DNA of 64,000 nucleotides from Robertmurraya kyonggiensis (GCF_005116465.1 NZ_SWBM01000010.1:27386-91385), one strand, 5' to 3'; shown: positions 44,337-53,543, counted from the first letter of the stretch. Notes: generated by a model from the sequence alone, not told the origin. A program made the numbers and translations.

Positions 44337-46430
44337 ATGCATATTACTTCGAGAGAGAAAGCCATTATTGAACTGATTATTAAAACATCAGGGAAGCACA
44401 CGGCTTTATCGATTGCGTCTTCTCTACATGTAAGTGCTAGGACAATTCAACGAGATTTAAAGTCAGTAGAAAAGATCCTTCAACATTTTGATCTTCGACT
44501 GACCCGCAACAAGAACCAAGGGCTAGTGATTGAAGGGAAGGATGAACAGATTTTCCGTCTCATTCAGCATTTAGCCAGGAGTGAGCTAATTGATGAACCG
44601 TTACAGGAACGTAAGCTTCGTCTATTACTTGCTGTTCTAGAAGAAGATTTGTATAAAACACAAGTGCTATCCAGCCATCTTGGAATTAGTACAGCGACTC
44701 TCGCTACTTATCTCGATGAGTTAGCAGAATGGTTAAGCCATTTTCAACTAGAGCTTACGAGAAAAAGAGGAGTAGGTGTCGAACTAAATGGGGCAGAATC
44801 AAACCGTCGTAGAGCGATCGTCCACTTTTTCCTGCAATACTTCCATGAGGAATTAATTGAAAAACTATTTTTACTGGAACAAGGGAGACTATCCGAAGAA
44901 AAGGTTCTGCACTATTTTAATGCAAGACTTCTTTGGGAAGTGAACTCGCTTGTAAATGCAACTTTTCAAGGTGCGCCCGGTCGACTTGCTGATAGTGGCT
45001 ATTTGGAAATCGTATTACATATTTATATCACACTTCAGAGAATTGACGAGGATTTCTTCATTGAAGAAGATACTTGCATCGCTGAGAATGAAGTTGTGGC
45101 TGAGTTCGAAGTCATGCAGACCATTGCTAGTGAACTGGAACAGAAAATAGACGTAGAATTTTCAGAGTATGACCTCTTTTATTTGGCGCTCATACTTAAA
45201 GGTACGAAGCTCCGAGGAGCTGAAGGGGTACCTTATGACAGCATTGTCCTTGCGCAAATGATTAAAAACATGATTCAGTCTGTTTCAGAGCAAATACATG
45301 TTGATTTAACACAGGATTTTTCACTTTTTCAAGGGTTGCTCGCCCATACGGGACCATCCTTATTCCGTATTAAACAAAAAATGGAGTCCTTTAATCCGCT
45401 TAAAGAGGAGATTATGGGGAAATATCCGGTACTCTTTATGGCAGTGAAAAATAGCGTTGAAAAGGAATTCAAGGATATCGAAGATTTTCCTGATGACGAA
45501 ATTGCTTTTATGGTTCTCCATTTTGGTTCTGCTCTCGTAATGCGGGAAGAGAATATGGCGATTAAAGCATTGGTTATTTGTCCGACGGGAATTGGCACTT
45601 CGAAAATGCTTGCGAGCCGAATTAAAAAGGAAATCAGTGAAATTAGTTTGATTGATATCAAATCCATTAAGGAAATCACAGAGCAGGTGGACCTTGATGA
45701 ATATGATATGATTCTATCAACGGTCCGTCTGCCATTTGTGAAAACGGAATATGTCTTAGTAAACCCTCTTTTGACAGAGGATAATATCAAGACGATTAAA
45801 ACATTTTTGCAGAATCATATTGAATCGATCACGAAGGGTCAAGGTTATTTAAAAACTGTTCCGTCTGAGCCTAATTCAACTGAACAGAATCTAGGGTTAG
45901 TAGAGATGTTGCGAGAATTGAAGGATGTTCAAGAAAGCATTGAGGCGATCGTTAAAAATTTTCGCTTCTATCGGATGGAAATATGGGGAAGTCAAGAGGA
46001 TATTCTGGAAGCAATGCTTGCAAAGGCTGAAGCGGAACATTTGCTGACAGAACCAAAGGATGTTTTGCATTCCCTGAAGGAGCGGAGCAAAAAAGGCGGT
46101 CTCGGAATTCCACAGACGAACATTGCTCTTTTTCATGCTAGGAATGAGCATGTTCATCAACTTGTTTTCCAAATTGCTCACCTTCCGAACCCCTGTCTTG
46201 TCAAAGGGATGGATGGAAACGATGTGTGGATGAAAAACTTGCTTCTCATGCTCGCACCAGCGGAATTAAGCCAGAGAGAACAGGAAATATTAAGCTTGAT
46301 TAGTACGAGCATTATTGAAACGGATGAGGCTCTGCTTATATTTTCCTCAGCAAATGAGGAGTTAATAAATAAAAGATTAGAATCGATTTTTGTGAAGTAT
46401 CTGGAAAGTAATTTTAAAATTTATAGATAA
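44337..46430 (+). CDS. mtlR: Mannitol operon activator MtlR (PRD family)
   Basis: A 697-residue DeoR/BglG-type activator controlled by PTS phosphorylation. N-terminal helix-turn-helix (HTALSIASSLHVSARTIQRD), a second winged-helix part, two PTS regulation domains, an EIIB-like domain with Cys in ALVICPTGIGTSKMLASR, and an EIIA-like C-terminal domain with His in GIPQTNIALFHAR. I place the start at ATG 44337 (MHITSREKAIIELIIK), since upstream codons overlap the terminator. Expected to activate mtlA when mannitol is used and to be blocked through its EIIB/EIIA parts otherwise. Confidence 0.93.
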   Translation: MHITSREKAIIELIIKTSGKHTALSIASSLHVSARTIQRDLKSVEKILQHFDLRLTRNKNQGLVIEGKDEQIFRLIQHLARSELIDEPLQERKLRLLLAVLEEDLYKTQVLSSHLGISTATLATYLDELAEWLSHFQLELTRKRGVGVELNGAESNRRRAIVHFFLQYFHEELIEKLFLLEQGRLSEEKVLHYFNARLLWEVNSLVNATFQGAPGRLADSGYLEIVLHIYITLQRIDEDFFIEEDTCIAENEVVAEFEVMQTIASELEQKIDVEFSEYDLFYLALILKGTKLRGAEGVPYDSIVLAQMIKNMIQSVSEQIHVDLTQDFSLFQGLLAHTGPSLFRIKQKMESFNPLKEEIMGKYPVLFMAVKNSVEKEFKDIEDFPDDEIAFMVLHFGSALVMREENMAIKALVICPTGIGTSKMLASRIKKEISEISLIDIKSIKEITEQVDLDEYDMILSTVRLPFVKTEYVLVNPLLTEDNIKTIKTFLQNHIESITKGQGYLKTVPSEPNSTEQNLGLVEMLRELKDVQESIEAIVKNFRFYRMEIWGSQEDILEAMLAKAEAEHLLTEPKDVLHSLKERSKKGGLGIPQTNIALFHARNEHVHQLVFQIAHLPNPCLVKGMDGNDVWMKNLLLMLAPAELSQREQEILSLISTSIIETDEALLIFSSANEELINKRLESIFVKYLESNFKIYR

Positions 46431-46443
46431 AGGAATGATTCAG

Positions 46444-47586
46444 ATGAAAACAGCAGTACATTTTGGGGCAGGAAATATCGGTCGAGGATTTATTGGAGCT
46501 CTTTTTTCACAGTCTGGATACCATGTAACTTTCGTAGACATTGCAGATGCAATCATTGATCAATTGAATGCAGAAAAGAAGTATCAAGTGAAATTAGCAA
46601 CAGATGCAAAAGAATCTGTAACGATTGAAAATGTTTCTGGGTTAAATAATCTAAAGCAAGAACAAGAAGTGATCAATGCGATTAAGGATGCTGCCTTTTT
46701 AACAACAGCCATTGGACCAAACATTCTTCCACGAATTGCTCCGTTAATTGCAAAAGGTTTAACAGCAAGAGTAGAATCATCTAGTGAAAAGCTATATGTG
46801 ATTGCTTGTGAAAACCAAATTTCAGCGACTGATCTTTTAAAAGGCTATATCATGGAACACCTTGATGAGCAAACAAAAGTGAAGGTATTAGCTCAAGTTT
46901 CATTCTTGAATTCAGCGGTTGACCGAATCGTGCCAATTCAAAACAACGAAGGTTCCCTTGATGTTCTTGTTGAGCCTTACTATGAGTGGGTTGTGGAAAC
47001 AACTGAAGAAATTCCACATATCGAAGGAATGACAATTGTTCCTGAATTAGCACCTTTCATTGAAAGAAAGCTATTTACTGTTAACACTGGACATGCTGTG
47101 ATTGCATACTTCGGTTACCTTGCAGGGAAGGAAACAATCGACCAAACATTAGCCGATGAAGAAATTTACAAGCAAGTAAAGGCAACTCTAGGAGAGACTG
47201 GTGCTTACCTAATTAACGAATACAACCTAGATCCAGCAGAGCATCAGAAATACATTGATAAAATCATTGGTCGTTTCGAAAATGCTCATTTAAATGATGG
47301 TGTGACACGTGTAGGTCGTTCTCCACTTCGTAAGCTTGGTCATGAAGACAGGCTTGTACGCCCAGCATTACAAGCACAAAAAGCAGGTCTATCTTACACA
47401 AACTTAGCGAAGGCGATTGCTGCTGCATTGCTATTTGATTTCTCTGGAGATGAGGATGCAGGTAAGCTGCAAGAGATGATCAAAGAAAATGGTGTTGTTC
47501 AAACACTACAAGAAGTATCTGGTTTAGATGCATCAAACGAGTTAACTAAAGAAGTTGTGGCTAAATATGAAGCATTAAAGAACTAA
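46444..47586 (+). CDS. mtlD: Mannitol-1-phosphate 5-dehydrogenase
   Basis: MtlD, 380 residues, oxidises mannitol-1-phosphate to fructose-6-phosphate with NAD+. The NAD-binding motif AVHFGAGNIGRGFIG opens the protein; conserved TAIGPNILPRIAPLI and the catalytic region KLFTVNTGHAVIAYFGYLAG are present. Start chosen at ATG 46444 with AAAGGA at 46429-46434 (the ATG at 46435 touches that site). It lies 13 bases after mtlR and ends the operon. Confidence 0.97.
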   Translation: MKTAVHFGAGNIGRGFIGALFSQSGYHVTFVDIADAIIDQLNAEKKYQVKLATDAKESVTIENVSGLNNLKQEQEVINAIKDAAFLTTAIGPNILPRIAPLIAKGLTARVESSSEKLYVIACENQISATDLLKGYIMEHLDEQTKVKVLAQVSFLNSAVDRIVPIQNNEGSLDVLVEPYYEWVVETTEEIPHIEGMTIVPELAPFIERKLFTVNTGHAVIAYFGYLAGKETIDQTLADEEIYKQVKATLGETGAYLINEYNLDPAEHQKYIDKIIGRFENAHLNDGVTRVGRSPLRKLGHEDRLVRPALQAQKAGLSYTNLAKAIAAALLFDFSGDEDAGKLQEMIKENGVVQTLQEVSGLDASNELTKEVVAKYEALKN

Positions 47587-47593
47587 TTTTATT

Positions 47594-47628
47594 GACTTCC
47601 GAGAATATTTTCTTGGAGGTCTTTTTTG
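47594..47628 (+). terminator. Terminator after mtlD
   Basis: GACTTCCGAGAA pairs with TTCTTGGAGGTC (two G-U pairs) over a four-base loop, then a run of T residues. It ends the mannitol operon 8 bases after mtlD. Confidence 0.92.
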
Positions 47629-47822
47629 CTGTTTTCGTACGGATTATTGTTATGGAATGGTCCTAATGCCGACCATTCCGTTTCATACAGGGCATAATCC
47701 CACGCATAGAAAGTCCACAGCACTTTTCTCAAACTTTTTCGATAACGAGTCTACTGGAAATAACGATTTTGTCCTTCATTTTATCTTTCAAAGCAACAAT
47801 ATTTGAGAAAAGAGCCTTTTTT

Positions 47823-47851
47823 TTGACAAAGGATATCAATGAGCGTATTAT
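47823..47851 (+). promoter_or_regulatory. Promoter of the marR-ABC operon
   Basis: TTGACA (47823-47828), 17-base spacer and TATTAT (47846-47851): close to the sigma-A consensus. The -10 box overlaps the operator-like palindrome at 47848. Confidence 0.85.
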
Positions 47852-47868
47852 CTAATAGTGTTAGATAA
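47848..47868 (+). promoter_or_regulatory. Operator-like inverted repeat for MarR protein
   Basis: TTATCTAA (47848-47855) and TTAGATAA (47861-47868) are perfect inverted arms with a five-base centre. The repeat overlaps the -10 box and the transcription start, 16 bases before marR, so autorepression by the MarR product is likely. Confidence 0.78.
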
Positions 47869-47884
47869 ATTCAGGAGGAGTGTT

Positions 47885-48307
47885 ATGGATTTCAAGGAGT
47901 TAGCGTTTGAACTACTTGTTACTATGAAGAACACCTTCAAGATGCCGATTCATGAAAAAATTGGAGGTATCTCTCAAGGCGAGATGAGGATATTGGGGCA
48001 TATTATGTTCCGAGGTGTCGGTGTCACAGCGGGCGAACTAAGTGAGCAATTAGGTTTCACGACCCCGCGTGTTGCTAGTGCTCTAAATAGCTTATCGAAA
48101 AAAGGATATATTGAACGTAGTCGTAATCCGGATGACAAGAGAATGGTGATCGTGCAAGTGACTGACGCGGGAAAGGATTTTTTGATCAAGCGTCGGCAAG
48201 AAGTGGTAGGTATGACAGAACAAATGCTTGAGAAATTAGGCGAGAAAGATGCAAAAGAACTAATTCGAATTCTAAAACGAATAAATGAAATTACAAATCC
48301 AGAATAG
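47885..48307 (+). CDS. MarR-family transcriptional regulator
   Basis: A 140-residue winged-helix regulator. The DNA-binding part (TAGELSEQLGFTTPRVASAL) and the wing with the family signature RNPDDKRMVIVQVTDAG are visible. Start at ATG 47885 with AGGAGGAG upstream; the longer frame begins inside the operator. It probably represses its own operon, including the two ABC exporter genes, and lets go on binding a toxic ligand. Ligand unknown. Confidence 0.9.
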   Translation: MDFKELAFELLVTMKNTFKMPIHEKIGGISQGEMRILGHIMFRGVGVTAGELSEQLGFTTPRVASALNSLSKKGYIERSRNPDDKRMVIVQVTDAGKDFLIKRRQEVVGMTEQMLEKLGEKDAKELIRILKRINEITNPE

Positions 48308-48330
48308 AGCCTTAAGGAAGGGGTAAAAGC

Positions 48331-50094
48331 ATGCTGAAAATTTTTAAGCATCTTCAGAAAAAAGAATGGATGCTCATATTTTGTAGTTTGATCTTCATCG
48401 TGGCCCAAGTGTGGCTCGATTTGAAGTTACCTGAATATATGGAAGAGATCACGATTCTCGTTCAAACAGAAGGCAGTGACATGAGCGATATTCTGCTAAA
48501 CGGTGTATACATGATATTGTGTGCTGTTGGTAGCTTGGTAACAGCGATTATTGTTGGTTACTTTGCAGCCAAAGTGGCAGCAGGATTTTCTGTGCGAATC
48601 CGTGGAAAGGTGTTTGACAAGACGTTGTCTTTTTCGATGGAAGAGATCAATGGTTTTTCAACGCCTAGTTTGATTACGCGTTCGACAAATGATATTACGC
48701 AAATTCAGCTGCTTATTGCGATTGGTCTACAGGCACTTGTGAAGGCGCCGATTCTAGCAGTTTGGGCAATTTTAAAAATCATGGGGAAAAGTTGGGAATG
48801 GACGGCAACGACAGGAGTTGCTGTGCTATTACTGATTTTGATGCTCTCACTCATTGTGATTTTTGCCTTACCGAAGTTTAAAATCATCCAGACTCTGACT
48901 GATAATTTAAACCGTGTAACAAGAGAGAACCTCACCGGGATTCGTGTTGTTCGCGCCTATAATGCTGTGGAATTCCAAGAAACTAAATTTGAAGAAGCGA
49001 ATAACAATCTGACGAAAACGAACCTATTCACAAATAGAATGATGGCGATTATGCAACCAGGTATGGGTCTCATTATGTCGGGAATGAGCCTTGCGATTTA
49101 TTGGATTGGTGCCTACCTTATTAATGGTGCTGCTTTACAAGATAGATTGACATTGTTCTCAGATATGGTTGTGTTCATGTCTTATGCCATGCAGGTTATT
49201 ATGGCATTCATGATGCTTTCATTTGTATTTATTATGCTCCCTCGTGCTTCCGTTTCTGCGAAGCGTATCAATGAAGTGCTAGATACTGAAGCAAAGATTA
49301 TTGATGGGGATCAAACCGAAGGAAAGGCCGGCATCTTAGGCGAAGTGGAATTCCGTAATGTGAGCTTCAAGTATCCAGATGCGTCAGATTATATCCTTCA
49401 TAACGTTAGCTTTAAGGCTGGGAAGGGTGAAACAGTAGCCTTTATTGGTTCAACAGGAAGCGGAAAAAGTACCTTAATCAACCTGATTCCACGTTTCTAT
49501 GATGCGACAGAGGGAGAAGTGTTGGTTGATGGTGTGAATGTCAAAGAATATACGCAGGAAGCGTTACACAATAAGCTTGGATATGTATCGCAAAAGGCCG
49601 TTTTATTTTCTGGTACTGTCTCTTCCAATGTTGACTATGGAGATAATGGGAAAGCAGAACCAGATGAAGCAGCCGTCAAGAAGGCTGTTGAAATTGCACA
49701 GGGTACTGACTTTGTAGAAAAAATGGAAGACCAATATGAGGCAACGATAGCTCAAGGTGGCACGAATATTTCTGGGGGACAAAAACAAAGATTGTCGATT
49801 GCACGAGCTGTGTATAAGAGACCGGAAATTTATCTATTTGATGATTCTTTTTCAGCGCTTGATTATAAAACAGATAAAGTCTTGCGAGCGACATTGAAAA
49901 AGGAAATTAAAGATGCCACCAACTTAATTGTGGCTCAACGTATTGGGACGATTAAGGACGCAGATCGAATTGTTGTGCTAGACGAAGGTGCGGTTGTTGG
50001 CATTGGTACACATGATGAACTGATGAAGACTTGTGGTGTCTACCAAGAAATCGCTTATTCCCAGTTATCGAAGGAGGAGCTTGAAATTGGCTAA
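48331..50094 (+). CDS. Heterodimeric multidrug ABC exporter, subunit with degenerate ATPase site
   Basis: A 587-residue half-transporter with six membrane segments and one ATPase domain. Walker A is GSTGSGKSTL and the signature NISGGQKQR is intact, but Walker B ends LFDDS, with Asp in place of the catalytic Glu, and the switch His is Gln (VAQRIG). This is the degenerate partner of a heterodimer such as LmrCD or BmrCD. Together with the next gene (which it overlaps by 8 bases) and the MarR gene 23 bases upstream, it forms a probable drug or peptide efflux operon. Confidence 0.9.
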   Translation: MLKIFKHLQKKEWMLIFCSLIFIVAQVWLDLKLPEYMEEITILVQTEGSDMSDILLNGVYMILCAVGSLVTAIIVGYFAAKVAAGFSVRIRGKVFDKTLSFSMEEINGFSTPSLITRSTNDITQIQLLIAIGLQALVKAPILAVWAILKIMGKSWEWTATTGVAVLLLILMLSLIVIFALPKFKIIQTLTDNLNRVTRENLTGIRVVRAYNAVEFQETKFEEANNNLTKTNLFTNRMMAIMQPGMGLIMSGMSLAIYWIGAYLINGAALQDRLTLFSDMVVFMSYAMQVIMAFMMLSFVFIMLPRASVSAKRINEVLDTEAKIIDGDQTEGKAGILGEVEFRNVSFKYPDASDYILHNVSFKAGKGETVAFIGSTGSGKSTLINLIPRFYDATEGEVLVDGVNVKEYTQEALHNKLGYVSQKAVLFSGTVSSNVDYGDNGKAEPDEAAVKKAVEIAQGTDFVEKMEDQYEATIAQGGTNISGGQKQRLSIARAVYKRPEIYLFDDSFSALDYKTDKVLRATLKKEIKDATNLIVAQRIGTIKDADRIVVLDEGAVVGIGTHDELMKTCGVYQEIAYSQLSKEELEIG

Positions 50095-51931
50095 AAAAGA
50101 AAAAGAGATTCCTCTTAATCAAAAAGAAGAGCATGGTCCAGGTCCTATGCCTGGTGGCCCGATGGGTCCTGGTGGAGGCAAAGCGAAAAATTTTAAAGAA
50201 ACGATGAGGAAGTTGATCGCTTATTGTAAATCCTATGTGCCGCTGATTATTTTAGCATTGGTGTTGGGAATGGCGGGGGCTATTTTCAATATTATAGGGC
50301 CAGAGTATCTTAGTCAGATCACTGACATTATTGTAGAAGGAATTATGACAGAGATTGATTTGGATGCTGTTGTGGATGTAGCTATTTTCTTAGCGATATT
50401 GTATGGTGTCGGAGTTGTGTTCAATTATGCCCAAGGCTTCATTATGGCAACAATTACGCAACGCGTAGCTAAGAATTTACGTACGGATATTTCAACGAAG
50501 ATTAATCGCATGCCACTTAAATATTTTGACAAAACGAGTTATGGAGATATTTTAAGTAGAGTTACAAATGATGTTGATTTGATCGGGCAAACGATGAATC
50601 AGAGTTTGGGGACACTTGTTGGTTCGATTACGATGTTCCTTGGCTCACTCATTATGATGTTTTACACGAACTGGATTATGGCGTTAGCTGCCATCGCTTC
50701 GACGATTGTCGGTTTTGTATTAATGGGTTCCATTATTTCAAAATCACAGAAATATTTTGTTCAACAACAACAACATCTAGGGAAGCTCAATGGACATATT
50801 GAAGAAGTTTATACGGGGCATAATGTTGTGAAAGTTTATAACGGCGAGAAGGAAGCGAAGAACGTATTCCATGATGTTAATACGAAATTGTATGATAGCG
50901 CGTGGAAGTCTCAGTTCATGTCAGGACTGATGATGCCGCTTATGATGTTTGTTGGGAATTTTGGCTATGTTGTCGTTTCGATTGTGGGAGCTGTGCTTGC
51001 TCATAATGGCTCCATCTCATTTGGTGTGATTGTCGCCTTTATGGTGTATATCCGCTTATTCACACAACCGCTTGCTCAGATTGCACAAGCTGCAACTGGA
51101 CTACAATCTACTGCCGCTGCAAGTGAACGTGTATTTGAATTTCTTGCTGAGGAAGAATTGCAGGATGAAAGTGATAAACACGAAAGACTTGAAACAGCCA
51201 AAGGCGATGTCGAGTTTAGAAATGTCCGCTTTGGTTACAGCGATGATAAGTTAGTTATTAATAACTTTTCAGCAAAAGCAACAGCGGGTCAAAAGGTGGC
51301 TATCGTTGGTCCGACTGGTGCTGGTAAGACAACATTAGTGAATCTACTCATGCGCTTCTATGAAATCAACGATGGTGAAATCTTGATTGATGGTGTGCCG
51401 ATTCGAAATCTCACTCGCGAAAATATTCATGATCTTTTCTGTATGGTTCTTCAGGATACTTGGTTGTTTGAAGGAACAATTCGTGAGAACATCGTCTTTT
51501 CTAAAAAGGGCGTAAGTGATGAAGAGGTTGAGGCCGCATGTAAAGCAGTAGGTCTACATCATTTTATAAAAACATTGCCTAAGGGCTACGACACAGTCCT
51601 TGATGACAAAGCAAACCTATCTGCTGGGCAGAAGCAGTTGATCACGATTGCCCGTGCAGTAGTTGAAAATGCGCCATTGCTTATTTTGGATGAAGCAACA
51701 AGCTCGGTTGATACTCGTACCGAAGTGTTGATTCAAGAGGCAATGGATAAGCTAACTGTTGGCAAGACGTCCTTTGTAATTGCCCACAGGTTATCCACAA
51801 TTAGAAATGCGGACTTAATCCTTGTGATGAAGGATGGAGATATTGTGGAAAGTGGTAATCACGAAGAGCTACTTTCGAAAAATGGTTTCTATGCTGACCT
51901 TTATAACAGTCAGTTTGAGGATGCTTCATAA
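50087..51931 (+). CDS. Heterodimeric multidrug ABC exporter, subunit with canonical ATPase site
   Basis: A 614-residue half-transporter. I place the start at TTG 50087, 9 bases after AAGGAGG, giving MAKKEKEIPLNQKEEH; an N-terminal Pro/Gly/Met-rich stretch (GPGPMPGGPMGPGGG) follows. Six membrane segments and the ATPase domain with GPTGAGKTTLVN, Walker B LLILDEATSSVD (catalytic Glu present) and FVIAHRLST (switch His present). Its signature is altered to LSAGQ. So its Walker sites pair with the intact signature of the first subunit to make the one working site. Confidence 0.91.
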   Translation: MAKKEKEIPLNQKEEHGPGPMPGGPMGPGGGKAKNFKETMRKLIAYCKSYVPLIILALVLGMAGAIFNIIGPEYLSQITDIIVEGIMTEIDLDAVVDVAIFLAILYGVGVVFNYAQGFIMATITQRVAKNLRTDISTKINRMPLKYFDKTSYGDILSRVTNDVDLIGQTMNQSLGTLVGSITMFLGSLIMMFYTNWIMALAAIASTIVGFVLMGSIISKSQKYFVQQQQHLGKLNGHIEEVYTGHNVVKVYNGEKEAKNVFHDVNTKLYDSAWKSQFMSGLMMPLMMFVGNFGYVVVSIVGAVLAHNGSISFGVIVAFMVYIRLFTQPLAQIAQAATGLQSTAAASERVFEFLAEEELQDESDKHERLETAKGDVEFRNVRFGYSDDKLVINNFSAKATAGQKVAIVGPTGAGKTTLVNLLMRFYEINDGEILIDGVPIRNLTRENIHDLFCMVLQDTWLFEGTIRENIVFSKKGVSDEEVEAACKAVGLHHFIKTLPKGYDTVLDDKANLSAGQKQLITIARAVVENAPLLILDEATSSVDTRTEVLIQEAMDKLTVGKTSFVIAHRLSTIRNADLILVMKDGDIVESGNHEELLSKNGFYADLYNSQFEDAS

Positions 51932-51938
51932 TAAATTT

Positions 51939-51973
51939 ACCCCCTGCGCCTTTGTGTGCGGGGGATTTTTTCT
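51939..51973 (+). terminator. Terminator after the ABC exporter operon
   Basis: CCCCCTGC against GTGCGGGGG with CCTTTGT loop, then TTTTTT. Almost the same sequence occurs after the bgl operon at 58419. Confidence 0.9.
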
Positions 51974-51991
51974 ATGTAAAAAGAACTACGC

Positions 51992-52020
51992 TTGACAATT
52001 CAAAATCTTGGTGAAATAAT
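51992..52020 (+). promoter_or_regulatory. Promoter of licT
   Basis: TTGACA (51992-51997), 17-base spacer, AATAAT (52015-52020). A cre site directly follows, then the antiterminator target. Confidence 0.8.
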
Positions 52021-52023
52021 GTT

Positions 52024-52037
52024 AGTAACCGTTTTCA
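52024..52037 (-). promoter_or_regulatory. cre site (CcpA) at the licT transcription start
   Basis: On the minus strand TGAAAACGGTTACT matches 13 of 14 positions of the consensus TGWAARCGYTWNCW. It overlaps the start of transcription, a usual place for catabolite repression. Confidence 0.72.
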
Positions 52038-52049
52038 ATCAAATAAATT

Positions 52050-52080
52050 GGATTGTTACTGTTCGGCAGGCAAAACCTAA
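52050..52080 (+). promoter_or_regulatory. RAT antiterminator target before licT
   Basis: GGATTGTTACTG (52050-52061), a short loop and GCAGGCAAAACCTAA give the ribonucleic antiterminator target recognised by LicT/SacT-type proteins; it is nearly the sequence I remember from B. subtilis bglP. Its 3' end overlaps the terminator at 52072, so protein binding prevents termination. LicT would therefore control its own gene. Confidence 0.88.
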
Positions 52081-52133
52081 TTTTGTGAGAGGGTATCCTA
52101 AGGGTATTCTTTTGTCAATTTTAGGTTTTTTTT
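52072..52133 (+). terminator. Conditional terminator before licT
   Basis: AAACCTAA (from 52072) pairs with TTAGGTTT (from 52121), followed by eight T residues. The left arm is shared with the RAT, as expected for the antitermination switch. Confidence 0.85.
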
Positions 52134-52196
52134 AATAATTCCAGGTGTAATTCCTGTGTTTACGCTTTTCTATAGGGGATTAGAGGAGAGTTAGAT

Positions 52197-53054
52197 ATGG
52201 AAATCAGAAAGATATTGAACAATAATGTGGTAGTGACGAATAACGTCGATAACCAGGAAATTGTTGTAATGGGGAAGGGACTAGCATTTCAGAAACGAAT
52301 AGGCGATGCGATCGATATTTCGAAAATCGAGAAGACATTTGTGCTGGAGACCCATGGAATTGCAGAGAAACTAGCAAAGCTGTTAGCAGATACTTCTGAG
52401 CTATATTTGGGCATCTCCTCGAAAATTATCCAATATGCACAGTCTGCTCTTCCTTATAAATTGGACGAGTACCTATATGTCGCATTAACGGATCACTTAA
52501 GCTTTGCGATTAGCCGGTATAAGCAAGGAATTCATTTGAAAAATGCTCTCCTTTGGGAAATTCGAAAGTATTATAAAGAAGAATACCAGGTGGCTTTAAA
52601 AGCGTTAGAAATCATTGAAAAGGATACTGGTGTGAGGCTTGGCGAGGATGAGGCTGCTTCTCTAGCTTTGCACTTGGTCAATAGTCAGCTCTCTGGAGAA
52701 AATATGGCAGCAGCCATTCAAATCACAGAAATAGTTAATACGATTTTGAATATCGTGAAATACCATTTTAAAATGGAATTAGATGAGAGCTCTGTCAATT
52801 ACGAACGATTCCTCACTCATCTGCGGTTCTTTGCGATCCGCTTTATTCGCAATGAAAAACATGAGGATGGAGCAGATACTTTTCTTTATGAACAGATTCA
52901 GCAAAAGTATGTTGAAGCCTTTGTATGCACCAAGAAAATCACATTATATCTCGAGAATAGCTTCAATTGGAATCTGACAAAGGATGAAGAGATTTATCTA
53001 ACTGTTCATATTCATAGGGTTACAGCACGACATGAATTGAATCAGAAAAATTGA
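52197..53054 (+). CDS. licT: LicT-type transcriptional antiterminator
   Basis: A 285-residue BglG/SacY-family protein. Residues 1-55 form the RNA-binding CAT domain (MEIRKILNNNVVVTNN, GKGLAFQKRIGD). Two PTS regulation domains follow, each with conserved His residues (for example LTDHLSFAISRY and HLRFFAIRFI). The protein is active when beta-glucosides are transported and CcpA/HPr allow it. RBS is GAGGAGAG. It lies between two RAT/terminator pairs, its own and that of bglP. Confidence 0.95.
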   Translation: MEIRKILNNNVVVTNNVDNQEIVVMGKGLAFQKRIGDAIDISKIEKTFVLETHGIAEKLAKLLADTSELYLGISSKIIQYAQSALPYKLDEYLYVALTDHLSFAISRYKQGIHLKNALLWEIRKYYKEEYQVALKALEIIEKDTGVRLGEDEAASLALHLVNSQLSGENMAAAIQITEIVNTILNIVKYHFKMELDESSVNYERFLTHLRFFAIRFIRNEKHEDGADTFLYEQIQQKYVEAFVCTKKITLYLENSFNWNLTKDEEIYLTVHIHRVTARHELNQKN

Positions 53055-53068
53055 AAATATTTTTATAA

Positions 53069-53082
53069 TGAAAGCGTTGACG
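53069..53082 (+). promoter_or_regulatory. Possible cre site after licT
   Basis: TGAAAGCGTTGACG matches 12 of 14 consensus positions and directly follows a TATAAT box at 53064. A separate, glucose-repressed promoter for bglP may lie here, but I see no convincing -35 box. Confidence 0.3.
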
Positions 53083-53131
53083 TTTTGAAAATACGATGAT
53101 ATCTTTTAGGTACAAACTTAATAACTTAAAA

Positions 53132-53162
53132 GGAATGTTACCTTTTTGGGCATAACCTGAAT
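53132..53162 (+). promoter_or_regulatory. Second RAT antiterminator target, before bglP
   Basis: GGAATGTTAC, a loop and GGGCATAACCTGAAT resemble the RAT consensus less closely than the first one, but the 3' part is again shared with the terminator that follows. It fits LicT control of bglP and the two glucosidase genes. Confidence 0.7.
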
Positions 53163-53211
53163 CGATTTGAAATGCACTATTTGTGTGTTCAAATTGGTTC
53201 AGGTTTTTTTA
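53154..53211 (+). terminator. Conditional terminator before bglP
   Basis: An 18-base left arm (53154-53171) pairs with 53188-53205 with two wobble pairs, loop of 16 bases, then eight T residues. Very stable; overlaps the RAT. It would block transcription unless LicT binds. Confidence 0.9.
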
Positions 53212-53219
53212 TTAAAAGG

Positions 53220-53543
53220 CTCTTTTCGCAAAGAGTGTTGCTTTAAGATAAAAATTGATTAAATGTCTAGCAATATTGCGTCTTAAAAACAATAAAAGGT
53301 AGCGAAAAGTGCAGTGCAAAAATGATATGTAGCACTGAACCACCTGAAGGTGGCAGCGCCTCGTTTGAGGTGTAAATGTCGGCTTTAGATTTTTTTCGAA
53401 GAAAAAAATTAGGACATTGACGAAAAAAACAACAATCAATAAGTAGACAGCGTATTAAAAAAATTGCTGAATTAGCCATCTCTTTTCTCGCTAAGGACTT
53501 ATAACTTTTATTCAAATTAGCAAAAAACACGGTGCGAAAAGAG
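53220..53543. mobile_element. MITE-like element with terminal inverted repeats
   Basis: A 324-base non-coding element. Its ends are inverted repeats: CTCTTTTCGCA (53220-53230) against TGCGAAAAGAG (53533-53543) is perfect, and similarity goes on inward (GTGTTGCT left, AGCAAAAAACAC right) with gaps. Inside are three adjacent hairpins (CAGTGC/GCACTG, CCACC/GGTGG, CCTC/GAGG). No transposase frame and no clear target-site duplication. It lies between the LicT-controlled terminator and bglP, so it is transcribed as part of the leader. The nature as a mobile element is inferred. Confidence 0.65.

Noticed and set aside
53220..53543. Riboswitch in the bglP leader
   Set aside because: Three hairpins are present, but inverted terminal repeats explain the segment better and it matches no riboswitch core I know.
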